Assembly: GCF_021018895.1 (NCBI RefSeq)
Contig: NC_079368.1
Coordinates: 7,996,001 to 8,060,000 of the forward strand
Reading direction: 5' to 3'
Length of the DNA: 64,000 nucleotides
Source of the DNA: Seriola aureovittata
Lineage: Eukaryota; Chordata; Actinopteri; Carangiformes; Carangidae
The position numbers and the translations under genes are program-made. Position 1 is the stretch's first letter. Each line of letters starts with the position of its first letter. Below the pieces are notes generated by a model that was not told where the DNA came from, did no database searches, and worked only from the letters and a program-made list of their open reading frames with translations. Shown piece after piece: positions 22,805 through 35,300 of the stretch.

Positions 22805-25800
22805 AAATTGGGGAAATTGGGCAAAGAAATGTCATACATCTGTGATTTAGACATGGTTGGGATTTCTGAAGTTAGATAAACAGCAAAGCGATATTTATTG
22901 CAAAATTTGCAGGCAACCCATGCTGATGCAACACAACAAACCTTTTCCACCATTTGAAATGGTACCATCTCACCGAGTACACAGAAAGTCTGTTAGCACC
23001 AGCACCCAAGCTCGAAAACTTCAAAACCCAGCAGCTGTCACTCTGTGACTCCTGTCTTTAATTCAGACAAGCCCAGTGGCTGTCACTTTATGTCTCACAT
23101 TTATCTAATCTATACATTTTTTTTAATTATTATTATTATGTGGCACATAAAAGTAAAATACAAATGCCAGGCCCAGTGTGCAACAGCCAATATGTGTTGC
23201 ACAACATGTTGATTATTTGTGCATTTATTTAAAAAGGTAAAACATGCAACTTCTCCACATCTAAAAAAGACAAGGCCCATGTTATATATTTTGTTTAGTT
23301 GTGTACTTACATTACCTCAAATTTTTCATTCAAATGTTGAAAAATCTGCCATTTTATTCAAGGTAACACTCCATTTCATTTGGTCACCTGTCAACGACGA
23401 CATATCCTCTTGGCGCAGGAGTCACGCCTTTTAGATCTTGGTCATTTCTAACCATATATTTTAACTGCTTTATTCAGTGATTTTATCGGCTTTGATCACC
23501 TGTTCCTTTTGTTTTGGATTACAGGAGACCTCTGCGTAAAATTTGGCTCCCAGTAAAAACCTCCAGAACGATTAGCACTTAAGGAATCCTAACCAGTAGT
23601 AGCCGACTGCACTGACGGCAATATTGGTAAGGACACCAACTCCCATGATTCCACGCTACTTCATGATGTCACACTCCGTCCATTGTTGTTTTAATTAAGA
23701 GACGCCAAGCGGCAGGAATTACATATTGTATGTTTAAAAACATTGTTGCTGTTGCCTTGTTGAGGTGTAAATGTTACACCATGTGGGCTGTGGAGAATAT
23801 CAAGTTATTGATTCAAATATAACTGACAATTTAGAACCATAACAGACCTCTAATTTGATTCATTTAGGATTCAGTCCTAAACTGGATAGACCTACTGAAC
23901 TTCAAATTAGTTGTATGTTGTATTAATTATCGATATTGAATGAATTTGTGGATTTTCAAGGTCCAGGCAACATTCAGCTCTGTCCAGCCGCTTACTGCTC
24001 TCTGTTCAGGCACTCCAAAAAGCCTGTGATAGTAGTAGTAGCTAGACTAATACTTGTGATATGTGTCCCTGTGACTCCTGCCAACAGAGAAATTAGGACT
24101 CCTGCCATTTCTATGAGCCAGTGACTAATGATGCCTCTCCCTCATAGCTCATGTTTCAGCACTGAGTGAGGCACACAACAAGCGGCACGGTGGCTGAAAT
24201 ACGGGCTCTCAACATGGCACTGATCGAAATCTTGACAAGACAGCAAAGTGCTCTGGGTGCGCTGCAATTTTATTAACTGAATGGAAAAGCCACCAGCACT
24301 GGGCCAAACTCCTGGAGCATTTTATTTCTAGACACCAATGAATGAGATTGTCACTGAAGTTAATCGTGTGCTTGTTTTCAACAGTAACCATTAATAGTTT
24401 AAAAGCATAACAAGAAATTTTGAAATAAATATTAAAACTGTCTTTAAAAATAGTTATTTATTTAATTAATGAATTATTACTAGGATATCCCCTGAGAGTT
24501 AGTTTCCTATTTTGATCTTGTTACAACCCAAATGAGATTAATTTAATTTAGGTGCTTCCTTCATTTTGATGAAAACACAAAAGATCTGGCCTAGATGCTA
24601 TATAGGATATATTGTGCTAAATGAATAAGCTGTTTAATGGCCTTTGATTCATGATGCCATCTCTCTGTCTACATTAGCATGATTTGTTAACAGCCTGGAC
24701 CTGTCAAGACCAATTCATGTTTTCTGTGTCCACAGGGATCCAGATGGGTCCACATGGATTCACATGATGTAAAGTTCATCATCTGCCCAAGTACACAAGG
24801 TTCCTCATGGACCCTCTGCAGATGCCAGTGTGCAGCACCAATTTGAGTCCACACATATTGTCCACGGCGCGACCATGGCAGCCACGAATGCACCAGATGA
24901 GTAACGTGGACGCTGGTTTCTTGCATGTCTGTATCGTTTATTTCCCATTCTTGGCCGCATTCTTATTAAGCTCATCTTTTTTAGTGTTGTTCAGTCAAAT
25001 ACAACAAACAAAAGCAGCGTTAATAATTGGTGTCAGGAGGTCACCATCACATTTCTAGTGTGCACGTGTGGAACATGTCTGCATACACATAGCTGCAATT
25101 AAAGCACGGATAGAAGCGTGTCCACATCCACAGTCCGCATCTGTCCAAGGGCAAGCGGAAACCATGAACTGGCCTTCAGGGGTACAGCTGTCTGCTTGTA
25201 GCTCCACAACAGTGGACTTTATTGGCATTAGGTAGCACTCCTTTACTTTTTGTTTAGTAAATATGCTATCTCTATCGCTACATTAACATAAATGTCAGTC
25301 TTTTCACATGCCTATACACCTTGTTGTCCATAATTAATAACATGCATACTTCTTTGTGGAAGCAAGACAACTGACGACAAATACTGGGAGACACAATTAA
25401 CAGTGCTATTGAAAGGAAAATACAATGAAGTTTTCAATATAGTTTTTCACTTAAATGTAAAAATTTCAAATGAAAACTCAAAAAATAACACTAGGTCAAA
25501 CACACAGCCAATGATGGTCTATAAACTGTAACATTTGCTCACTAGACAGGTCAGCTATTACCATTGGTGTCCATAGTTCCTCTGGTGGTCCTTTGAAAGA
25601 CAAGGGTCTGAGGAGGGACCACTGAAACCAGTAATAAACAAGCACTTTATATACTATGTTTACAGAACCTGAGACCAGACAACACCACATTGGCACAGTA
25701 GAACTTATGGTAGAGTGCCAGTGTGCCAGTCTCCATTGTCTGACTCTGGATTTGACTCTTTTTTTTTGCTGCACAAAGAGGGGTACTTTCTACTCTTCCT

Positions 25801-27562
25801 TCCTGCTCGACTGCTACAAACACAAAGTGTCACTTGATTTCAGTTACGCAAAGGGCTCTGTTACGAAAGGCTGAGCATGGCTCTGGTTTTAAGGAACAGA
25901 GGAGCTCTGTAAACATAGGCTCAGGGAGGCTGCAAGATAGGAAAACAGTGCTGAAAAGTCTCACACCAACTAGACACTTTGACTTTGAGTCAAGTAGTCT
26001 ACACTGTGGATTCAAATATTTTCAAGAAACTCATCTTTTTGGTCACACAAACCTGGATAAACACACCACATAAAGGCAAGTGCTGCAGTCCTTGAGTAGG
26101 TCTCAATGCTGGTGAAATACTAGATGAGGAAAAACTCACGATATTGACATAGGATACAAATATGCTCAACAAAAGGGCAGAAAAAGAGGCCAGCGAGACA
26201 AAGAGAGGGTGAGATAAGCCATCCTCCTCAGACGCCTCTCTTTGATGACCGTCCAGCCCAGAGAGATTCCCCTGAGAAGGAGGAAAACAAGTCTGAAGGC
26301 AGTCACAAGATCTGCAGAGGACAAAAAACCTGAATCAAGATGAGAGGCCCAACACAATGAGAGAGCTTTGACATAAACTCTGAGGCGAATGGGGCCTTCC
26401 AGACGAGAGGCTAAACACATGCACTGGCACTGCTACAGACACCCACAGGCAAGTCGATGGCTCACTGCCAACACTGCGAATGAACTCAGTCACCTCACTC
26501 TCTCTCACTCTAGCGTGCTTTCCTTCTCCCCTCTCTTTTGCTTTCGTCTTCTCCACAGAGTAGAGTGGGCCTCAGCCTTCAGCGGTGCGAGCCAAAATTT
26601 CATCCTCTTACCCCCCACCCTCCCTCTCCATTTTAGGAATGGCTGTGGAAATACTAGCACAGAGCACACAGACGGCTTCCAGCCTGCCAAGGAGAGCAGG
26701 AGGCTGACTTCAAACAACAGTTAAATTCTACTGACATTAACAGTTAATCAAATCTCTGCCTGGTCTGACTTGGTAGCTTGACAGTCCGGCTCCAAAAAGC
26801 AGATTCAAAAAGCGTGTAACATATTTTTTGATAAGAGCCTTGATCACACGGCTTGGACCTTGATAGAATGGAGTGTGATCGACCCATCACTACAGCAGCA
26901 CTGTACTGTTAATTATATGCCCATAAAAATATTTTGCAAGTATTTTTACACAAAAAGAAACACAGAGTATTCAGCTGTCACGCAAGGACTTCTGTAATTA
27001 CTATGACAGCCAAAAGAGATGATGGCTCCATTCAAAGGCATGGAGCTGTTGTGAAAAGGCAGGTGAGTGTACTGTAATGGGCATATGGCTTGGTCTGGGA
27101 ACAACATCAGAAGTCTATAAAGCAGTGCCCTAGAGAGTTGTGCTGAGGGGAGGGGGGCTGCTAGGACTCTCAGCCTAGGAATGTGGCACCCTGTCAGGTC
27201 TCATAAGGATTTATCTCCCTAGAGCCTCATTACCGAAGGGCCCTGGACAAGGAGGCTCTCGCTCGCTTACCCTTTCGCTCACTCACCCTCAACCGCAATA
27301 CTGCACCGCTCACAAACACTATACGTGCATGCAAACACTTGCTTTCCAAATCATTTTCATATCTTTACTTGCAACATGGGTGGTCCAGGTCACATTTTAA
27401 AGCGCACACAAAAAGTCACTTGCTGTTCATACCCTAATATCTTGTACAAATAAAGTTCTGACTTCATAATTTTAGAGAGGAACCAGTGGTCTTTTCCACC
27501 AATGTTTATTCAGGCTTTTTTTGGAGCCAACACATAGTAGCCATCACAACCAGAGCATATAT

Positions 27563-27700
27563 TTACATTACATTTACTCATTTGGCAGATGCTTTTATCC
27601 AAAGCGACTTATAAGTGAGGGACAACACTAAAGCTTCAGTGCAGTAGGAGACATTGGTGTAAGTACTAAGTAATAAATCTGTTCAATAAGGTGCAGTGCA
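27563..27700 (+). mobile_element. widespread teleost dispersed repeat
   Basis: The core reads TTACATTTACTCATTTGGCA, then GATGCTTTTATCCAAAGCGA, then CTTATAAGTGAGG. I recognise this signature from many teleost genomes as part of a non-autonomous interspersed repeat, but cannot name the family with certainty. Ends are approximate. Confidence 0.6.
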
Positions 27701-30700
27701 AGGAGGTCAGGTAAAGGTAAATCAGGTAAACAATCAGGTAAACCTTGAAGAACTTCTGCATTGATTTCAACCCTTATCTGCAGTTGCTGATTCCTCTACT
27801 CCCACCCTTTGCCTCCCTCCCCCTTCACCCAAATTTAACATGGAAACAAAGCTCTTGCAATTAATCCATTGATGCTTCAGTATTGGGGCCCCAAGAGGTT
27901 TTATAAGGTCAGGGTGCAGAAACAAGTTTAATCTACGTGGTAAGTACAGTTCTTTGAGACAGACACTGTGGAAACACTTAAGCATTTTCCAAGTGACCTC
28001 ACCCATTTTTTGTTTTATCAAAACTATCTGTGGCGTTCTCTTTAACACTGCCATTACCCAGGGCACCATGCAAAGCCTGTTTCTGATTTACATTTCTCTT
28101 AAGAGGCTGAATAATGTTTTTCTTGACTTTCAGTGCAACAGAAACTCTATAAAGTCTTTAAACTCTTTATATTTAGGTGGTACAATGGTACATTCCTCTT
28201 GGTCTCTGTGTGTTAACAACCACATAGCAAGAGCTTAACTAAATGAAACATAGCAAAGTAAAAGAGGAGGAAGTCGCATTGCAACAGCCAATAAAAAAAT
28301 GAGAAGGTGCCTGCAGGCACCTTTAAATTAACCGTTGGACAACAGCAGGAAAAACACTCAGATCTGCCAACCCCTTGTGCAACGCCCTTTATGCTGCCAA
28401 GCAGTAATATCCAAGACCATGCTGACAAGGCAGAATGCCTCATCAGCTGGTAGACACTGTCCCACTAACATTAAAAAACAGGAAGACAACAGATCAACAT
28501 AGGGAAGAGGTCATAATGTATGATATTTACTGTTGGTTAATTTCAAACACAGCAGACAGGATGACACCTATATGCCTGTAATTTTGTAAGTATGCTAAAA
28601 ACACCCTGCAATGTCACAAACCTCATCTTATTCATCTTTGCCAGTCAAAAATAATTTAATGCTTTCCGAGGAATTCGCAAAAATCTTTGTATCCAAACTA
28701 TCAAGTTCCTCCAACCTTTGCTGGACACAAAGCCAGGAAAGAGAATGAGTTACTAACGGGGAAGCAAAATCAAATATTAGGTAGCAGAGAGAAGCTATAA
28801 AAGGCAGCAGGTGAAATAATTATTGCCTGTGTGCCGGCTTGATATATATTGCAGCTCCTGGCAGGCAGGTGGCTAGAGCATTACTATTAGTACCAAACAG
28901 TGAAAGAACAGCCCAACACCCAAAGCTGATTCTGCCTTACCTCTACTCAACTTTCATACAGGAACTCTGCGGTCACAACACAAAGTCAGCAACTGAAGAC
29001 GCTGTGAGAAATGTGTGAACACCCAGTCAACTTTGACACAACTATAATTTGTCTGACGGGAAGAGGTGCAATCATGTCCTTTAACCACAGCCTGTCACAC
29101 CTTTCATTTTGAATCTGACTAAACAACACTAGCATATTAATGACAATTTAAAAAAAATACAGGTGATTATGAAACTGAAAATGGAAGTATAGCATTGAGA
29201 TGTAAACAATGTTCAAATGTAGCACATAAAACCTTAATAGAGATTATTTTTAACTTTGACACTGTCAGACATGAATCACCATTTAAACTATAACTTCAAT
29301 CGGCAGTGGACAGTAAATATACTTGTCATCAACAAATCTGTCCAAAGCCACTTTGAATGTCATGACTATTATTTTCACACAAAAAAAATAAATAAAAAAT
29401 TAATTTAGCTTCAAAAGCACACTAGCACTGAAAGAAATCCGGTTCAGAATCCACCAGTGAGACCTCGGTCTGAAAAGGCAAATACACACCTCAAAATTAA
29501 AATTAAAATACAGAACAAAAAATTTCTTTTGTTAGTTTGGTTCACTTTGTTACTGTAAAATGATTGATGATGAAGATTCAGCCATCATTAACAGATTTGA
29601 CATGTTCTCGGTTTCATGACAGGAAGGACACGTTTGCACCAACAAAAGCCCAAATACTGGTGACACAATGAAATATGATCCAGGAAGTCCAGTTGGAGCA
29701 GCAGATTTATGTGTTTAAAAGCTTATTATTTGCCAAAACAAAGCACAGTGATTTGTAATACTCAGACAGGATTTCACAACTCTGGAAAGTTATCATAGCG
29801 GCAATGGTTTTAACTTTCGCTGCAACAGTCCTGAGGTAACCAGCAGAAATACAGTATTCACATTAAAAAGTAACCCCCCAGGCAATGCGTGTAATGATGC
29901 GTTGCGGTAAAAGTTGAATTTTTTTGCCACATGAGGCAGCATTGTTTTTCTACCATAACCTGAATGCTTGTGATTTTATAACTTGGATTTAAAATCACTT
30001 CTTTTTATTTGCAAAAATAGGATATTTTCACATCACAGGTGATGGACAAAGGCATCAAAACAAGTCAAACAGGAAGTAGTGTGGGTAGCTGCTCTGTAAT
30101 TGCGGAGGACTTTTTTTGTAATTAGGTGGAGGCTAAGAATATATTTCTGATAATAGCAGGTAGGGTGTATCAAAGAAAGAAACGTATTCATCTGGTTTCT
30201 ATTGTGACAAAAATATACAAAATGACAATTCTAGTCAAGTTTGAATTTTGTATCATCATATTTTTGTTAAAATGAATACCTCTAAGACCAAAAAAAAGAA
30301 AAATATTTACTCATGATCAAATTATGTCAGATTTAAATAATTACATTTTGGGCGGAAACAATCAAATGGCTTATATTAGTTTTTCAACAGCTTATATCAT
30401 TAGTATCACCTTGACAATAGTCTGGAAAAGTGCTTATCTGACATGACAGACGAGACAGAGGCGGAAGAGAGATGAACAGAGACAGTGATTGGCTGGCTTG
30501 TACCTCCAGATGTGGTCGTCCAGCTGTATCCAGGCTGGACAGTAGAGAAGCTATTGGATTTCCTGCCTGTTCCCCTGCTGCCAGCCGCCTCAGCGACACT
30601 GTGTGAAATTACATAAGGCTCTACCCTCCCCCTCCCTGCTGGCCGGCATAGAACTGAGGCCTTCACACACTGCCTCAGCCAACTCCAACTCCCTGTATCC

Positions 30701-31751
30701 ATGGAGGCGAAGGCACTCCACCAGAACACACTGCAGGATCTGAAAGCTGCTCCCTCTGTTCACGGACACACGCCGACACCATCGATACACATTTTACATA
30801 ATTACTCTGATCGATTAATTACAACAATCAAAAGTTGTTTGGGTAAATTCAAAAAGAGTTCACCAGTAAAAATTTAAGTAATCTCAGAGGGAACGCTGAC
30901 TCCCGACCTCAAGAACAGGTTCCTACCTATGAATGATTCCTTTGGGATACACCCAGATACAAAACCAGTTAAATTACAAAGGGAGAGTACTGAGCAGTTC
31001 AGTATTTGTGCATTTGTTTAGACGGCTGAGTAAACATTTGATGAAAGGTTGTGATTTAAATTCTCTATTAAAACATACATAGCCCAATATATATATAGAG
31101 TGGACTGTGTGTCTTATAATAAAGAGAGAGGGCAAGTCAAGAGACTGACTAGGCCAGTTAAAACTTTATGGATTTTTAACAGTCCACTGGTCTGGTCCCA
31201 GTATGCCCAATGGCCAGTTCAACTATAAAGGATTCTCATTTTTCTCTTCTTTCTCTACCTCTCACCTTGGTCAGGTGTTGCCATGTGTCTCCAGCTTCAA
31301 ATTAAAAGCCCTATGCAGAGTCGAGTAATTGCAACTTTGTGACATTGCAGCAGCAGCAATAATTATTCAGCACCAGGTTGCTACTGCGAATGTAACCCCA
31401 CCCCACATGTCACACTACACCAACATATGCCAACTGATGAAATGCTTTGTGTTGCCCCATGTGTTGTTATAATTTGCACTTGAAAACACCACAAAGATTA
31501 TAAATTGTATACACGTGTACATACATCAGCTGTATGTATTTGCAACCGAAAAAACACCTGAAGACGAGACCTTACAGAAAGAGACAAAACAATCTGGTCA
31601 ACCCAACTGTAGGTTGCAGCTCATATTAACAGGTTTGCTTTGCTTTGATTTGCTTTCCAATGTCATTCCAAGAGGCCAGGGCAAGAAATTGTGTCAAATG
31701 AAATTTTACTCCTTTTAACGCAAAACTGTTTTTATGACTGTTACTTATCAG

Positions 31752-32661
31752 TAGAGCTGTAGAATCGATTTGATTCAATTCTTGAAGATTAAGTTACGTC
31801 AGAGAAAAATGTTGCGCAACGTGCTTCTCAGAATCTATCCCAGGGACTTTTCTGCATTGAAATTGTGTGCATGATAGGCAAAATTTTAAACTAATTTCCT
31901 AGTTAGAAAAACGATTTGTTTAATTTGGAAGTTGTAAAACTAAAAGTCATGACCCATCAATATGTCTACATGTGCATTAAAAAACCTATAGGTGTCATCT
32001 GCAGTATTCATACAGCATATTGTAAAAAGGAAATACATCTACACATAGACCGTCAATAGCAGCTGCATCAACTATGTACAGACATCCACTTCAATGATCG
32101 CTCTGACCACAGGAAGGGCAGAAACTGAAGGTCTGCTCACTAATTCATATGTACTGTTTGCAGTGGCAACACGAGCCTGATATCTGCAGGCAGCTGTTTG
32201 CTGGTGAAGTAAAGTAGAATCAACACACTGTAAAGTTGACTTCTGCGGCCTGACACCTCGTTGCCAAAGATCGCCTCAACAAATAAAAACAGAGCTCAGA
32301 TCAGTGTGCAGAGTCTTTTTTCAGTCTTCTCTTGAAGATTCTATCTCTAGCTTCACTACGACCTCGCCAGCGTCAGCTAACCACCCTGAGTCGAGACAGT
32401 CCAGTAAACTGCGGCGGAGCCACATAGACTATAATTATTCACGTCACAGTTGGGGACTGTTGTGACTCAAAGCAGGTTACAGCCTTCATCTATGTTACTT
32501 TTTAACTTAAAATAACCTTTTTGTGCATTTTTAAGTTTCTTAACTAAACCACTTACAACAAGTGAAGTTTACGGAGGAAAGGTACAACTGCAAGAATCAA
32601 TAGTGGGTCATTCAATTAAAAATTACTATTAACCGGAAAATCGTTTTTTAATCTAGCCCTA
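31752..32661. mobile_element. probable non-autonomous hAT-type element
   Basis: The left end reads TAGAGCTGTAGAATCGATTT. The right end, reverse-complemented, reads TAGGGCTAGATTAAAAAACG then ATTTTCC. These look like diverged terminal inverted repeats of the TAGGGCTG hAT type. No transposase frame is present. Flanking duplications are not clean, so the limits are uncertain. Confidence 0.4.
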
Positions 32662-32718
32662 CTACTCAGACACTAGACACTAAAGACGTTTGGTGTATTT
32701 TATTAAAATGTTTTTTGT

Positions 32719-32747
32719 AAAAAAGAAAAAAAAAAAAAAAAAAAAAA
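32719..32747. repeat. A-rich homopolymer run
   Basis: Nearly pure adenine tract with one G interruption. Confidence 0.85.
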
Positions 32748-33397
32748 TCCATGTAGACTCAACAAAGTGTCAAAAAGCATTACCTTGGTGTCACAGTAAA
32801 ACTCAACTCAACTTGAGGCACTGAATCAAAAGCGTTAAATAACAATTATTAACAGCTCTGCCTGGTTGCCAGCTTGAATCAAAACAATTTCTTCTACAAG
32901 TGGATTCATATCAGCCTGAAAATACCCTAAATTAATTACCCCCCAAAATAACCGAGGATTTACGATTGACGACTAATCGATCACTGGTGAAGTGTAAACG
33001 ATTGCTACAAATGATTATTTGTTAATTACTGATGCACAAAATTACTCTCTGCAGAAACCCCTTGGATGGCATTACACCAAACACTCCTCCGCTCAGGACA
33101 CAATGTGACAGCATCGCTCTGATGTATGAGGTCTCAACTTACGAATCCCTCTTTATTCTCTGTTGGCTCTGCTCTTTAAGCCCACCTGACATTCAGCTCT
33201 CCATCCTGAGGAGCAGGAAATAAAACTGAGGAGTACACTTGTCTGTTGGGCTGACCTACTTCCTCCTCACTGCTACTTAATTATTCAAGAGCTTTGAAAT
33301 GTTCTTCTGTATGGCAGCATGCAACCCGAGTGCCTGTGTTTGCCCCTCATGACGGCAACCTCACACAGCTTCCATTTATGCATGAGGGGGTTCAAGA

Positions 33398-33399
<2 letters not shown>

Positions 33400-33454
<55 letters not shown>
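33400..33454. repeat. (TG)27 microsatellite
   Basis: Long uninterrupted TG run in ncor2 intron 1. Open frames that cross it read as alternating Cys-Val or Thr-His and are artefacts. Confidence 0.92.
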
Positions 33455-33458
<4 letters not shown>

Positions 33459-34225
33459 CAGTGTCAGAGTGCATGCATCTGAGCGCACTGCCAAACACTA
33501 ATGACCATACATGCCTGCGTTATTTACACAAACAACATGTCAAACAAAACATCTCACCTAAATTTGATACACAAGGTTTTAAATTATGGACAGAGAACGG
33601 TTCGGTGGCAGAAAAACGTAAACACAAAACACAGACAACACATCACACCAGCAGCTCAATGTTTTGATGTGTTCACAGGACTGATTTTGTTCCAAACTGC
33701 ACAGTCATGGATCCAGTGCACGTCAAGGCAGGAGTTCAATCCTTCCACACAACCACACTATAACCTGTAATTACACTTCATACCTCTCACTCTTACATCA
33801 CTCATATTTACAGTGTAAGATCATCAACCCCAAGGTGTGTCCTCTTCGCCTCCCTCACTATGCTCTCTACAAGGTGAAAAACAAACTATGCTCTCACACA
33901 AATTCCTGATTAGCCAAAGATGCCAATCGGAGATATAAATATAACACTACCCCCAGCTGTAGCCTAAACACAAACAACAGTAATGTCCTATAACATGCTG
34001 TCATCTGTGTTGCGTAACGGAGTCAAGTGAATCACTTACCACAGAGCCATTTCTAATCTCTGCTAATCCGCTGTCTGCCTCTCTTTTAGTATGTTTAAAT
34101 AAGGGTGACTGATTGTAATAGCAACTCCATTTCATAGCCAGGGAAACCTAAATAAAAAGCCTTATGAATAATAAATGTTTAAAGTTTGAATTTAATTAAT
34201 GCCTAATTGCATACAAAAAAAACAA

Positions 34226-34268
34226 TCAAAAGACTATTATAAGAGGCTCTTAAAAAATAGTCTTTTGA
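34226..34268. repeat. 13-bp perfect inverted repeat (hairpin)
   Basis: TCAAAAGACTATT at 34226-34238 is the exact reverse complement of AATAGTCTTTTGA at 34256-34268. The 17-nt spacer contains a second small palindrome, TAAGAGGCTCTTA. It could be a cruciform, or the remnant of a small inverted-repeat transposon. Confidence 0.8.
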
Positions 34269-35134
34269 GCTTCCAATTCCATACAATGAAGGGACACAAG
34301 TAATTATTTCGATGATTGATTAGTTAGGTGAACTTTTATTATACTACGCAGTGATTTCCTTGGTATTACCAATGAAGCAAAAAATAAATTAAGTGGCTTA
34401 GAAGGCCATGTTTGAGCGCGTGTTCATGTATTTAAAAGGAGCGGTTAGAGAGGATCTCCAAAGACACTGAATAACTGAAAAATTCATTCACACACGTTAA
34501 AAGGAAAAAATAGGAAAAAAGAATATCCAACTATCACTATTTGGACATGTTGTATAATACCTTTGATAACATAAGCAATATAAGTCAATTAAGTTATGTG
34601 ACAGTTCAGGTTAATTCCACTTAAGCACATCAATAAACATGAAAATGATGGCAGAGGCAATGACCGACTATCTCTAGGCTTCACAAAGACATTCTATCAC
34701 GTACTCAGAACACTAGAAACATCTAATGTTAAAACAATATGAGGGCACTGAACTGTTTTTGTTTAGATTACTGTTTAGACAGACAGGTAATGCAATCTAC
34801 AAAATGTATGTTGCTTTCTTCTGGCAATTTTGAATGCAAATTTTAATTTTCAATTGACACATATGTAGCCTAAAGAATTTACACTACCTATCCCTATTTT
34901 TCCTGTTTCTATTGAAATTGCAGCAGGTCAAGTACAAAAGGTAAGTGGTAAACTACCCAAGGTTTAAAAATCCCCCAAAAATGGAAATATATGAGGCCTT
35001 TACCAGGGATTAAGAAATTGAAACGAACTTTGATACTACACCCTCTGATGCAGTCTTAGGACAATGCTGTGCTGCAGGAAGCAGTACTGTATATTGATAT
35101 CAGTCTTCTTTTGTTGCTTGCCTTTTTCTCACCA

Positions 35135-35300
35135 TTCTGTTTGGTCAGGGGTTCATCCTACAGCAAGATAATGACCCAAAACATTAGAAGAAAGAACCAG
35201 GCGCTGGCTTCACATAGGGGAAGACCAGGACAGTCAATGGACTTAAACCCCATGGAGCTGGTTTAGGATGAACTGGAACAGTGTTGGGACAAACAATATA
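35135..35300 (+). pseudogene. Tc1/mariner transposase relic
   Basis: Translation shows QQDNDPKH (35161-35184), the block around the second catalytic Asp of Tc1-like DDE transposases. In another frame it shows DLNPMELV, a stop, then DELEQCW (35240-35287), matching the family's DLNPIE-VWDELD block. The Trp codon of that block is TAG here, and a frameshift separates the two blocks, so this is a dead fragment. No inverted repeats were found around it. Confidence 0.8.
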
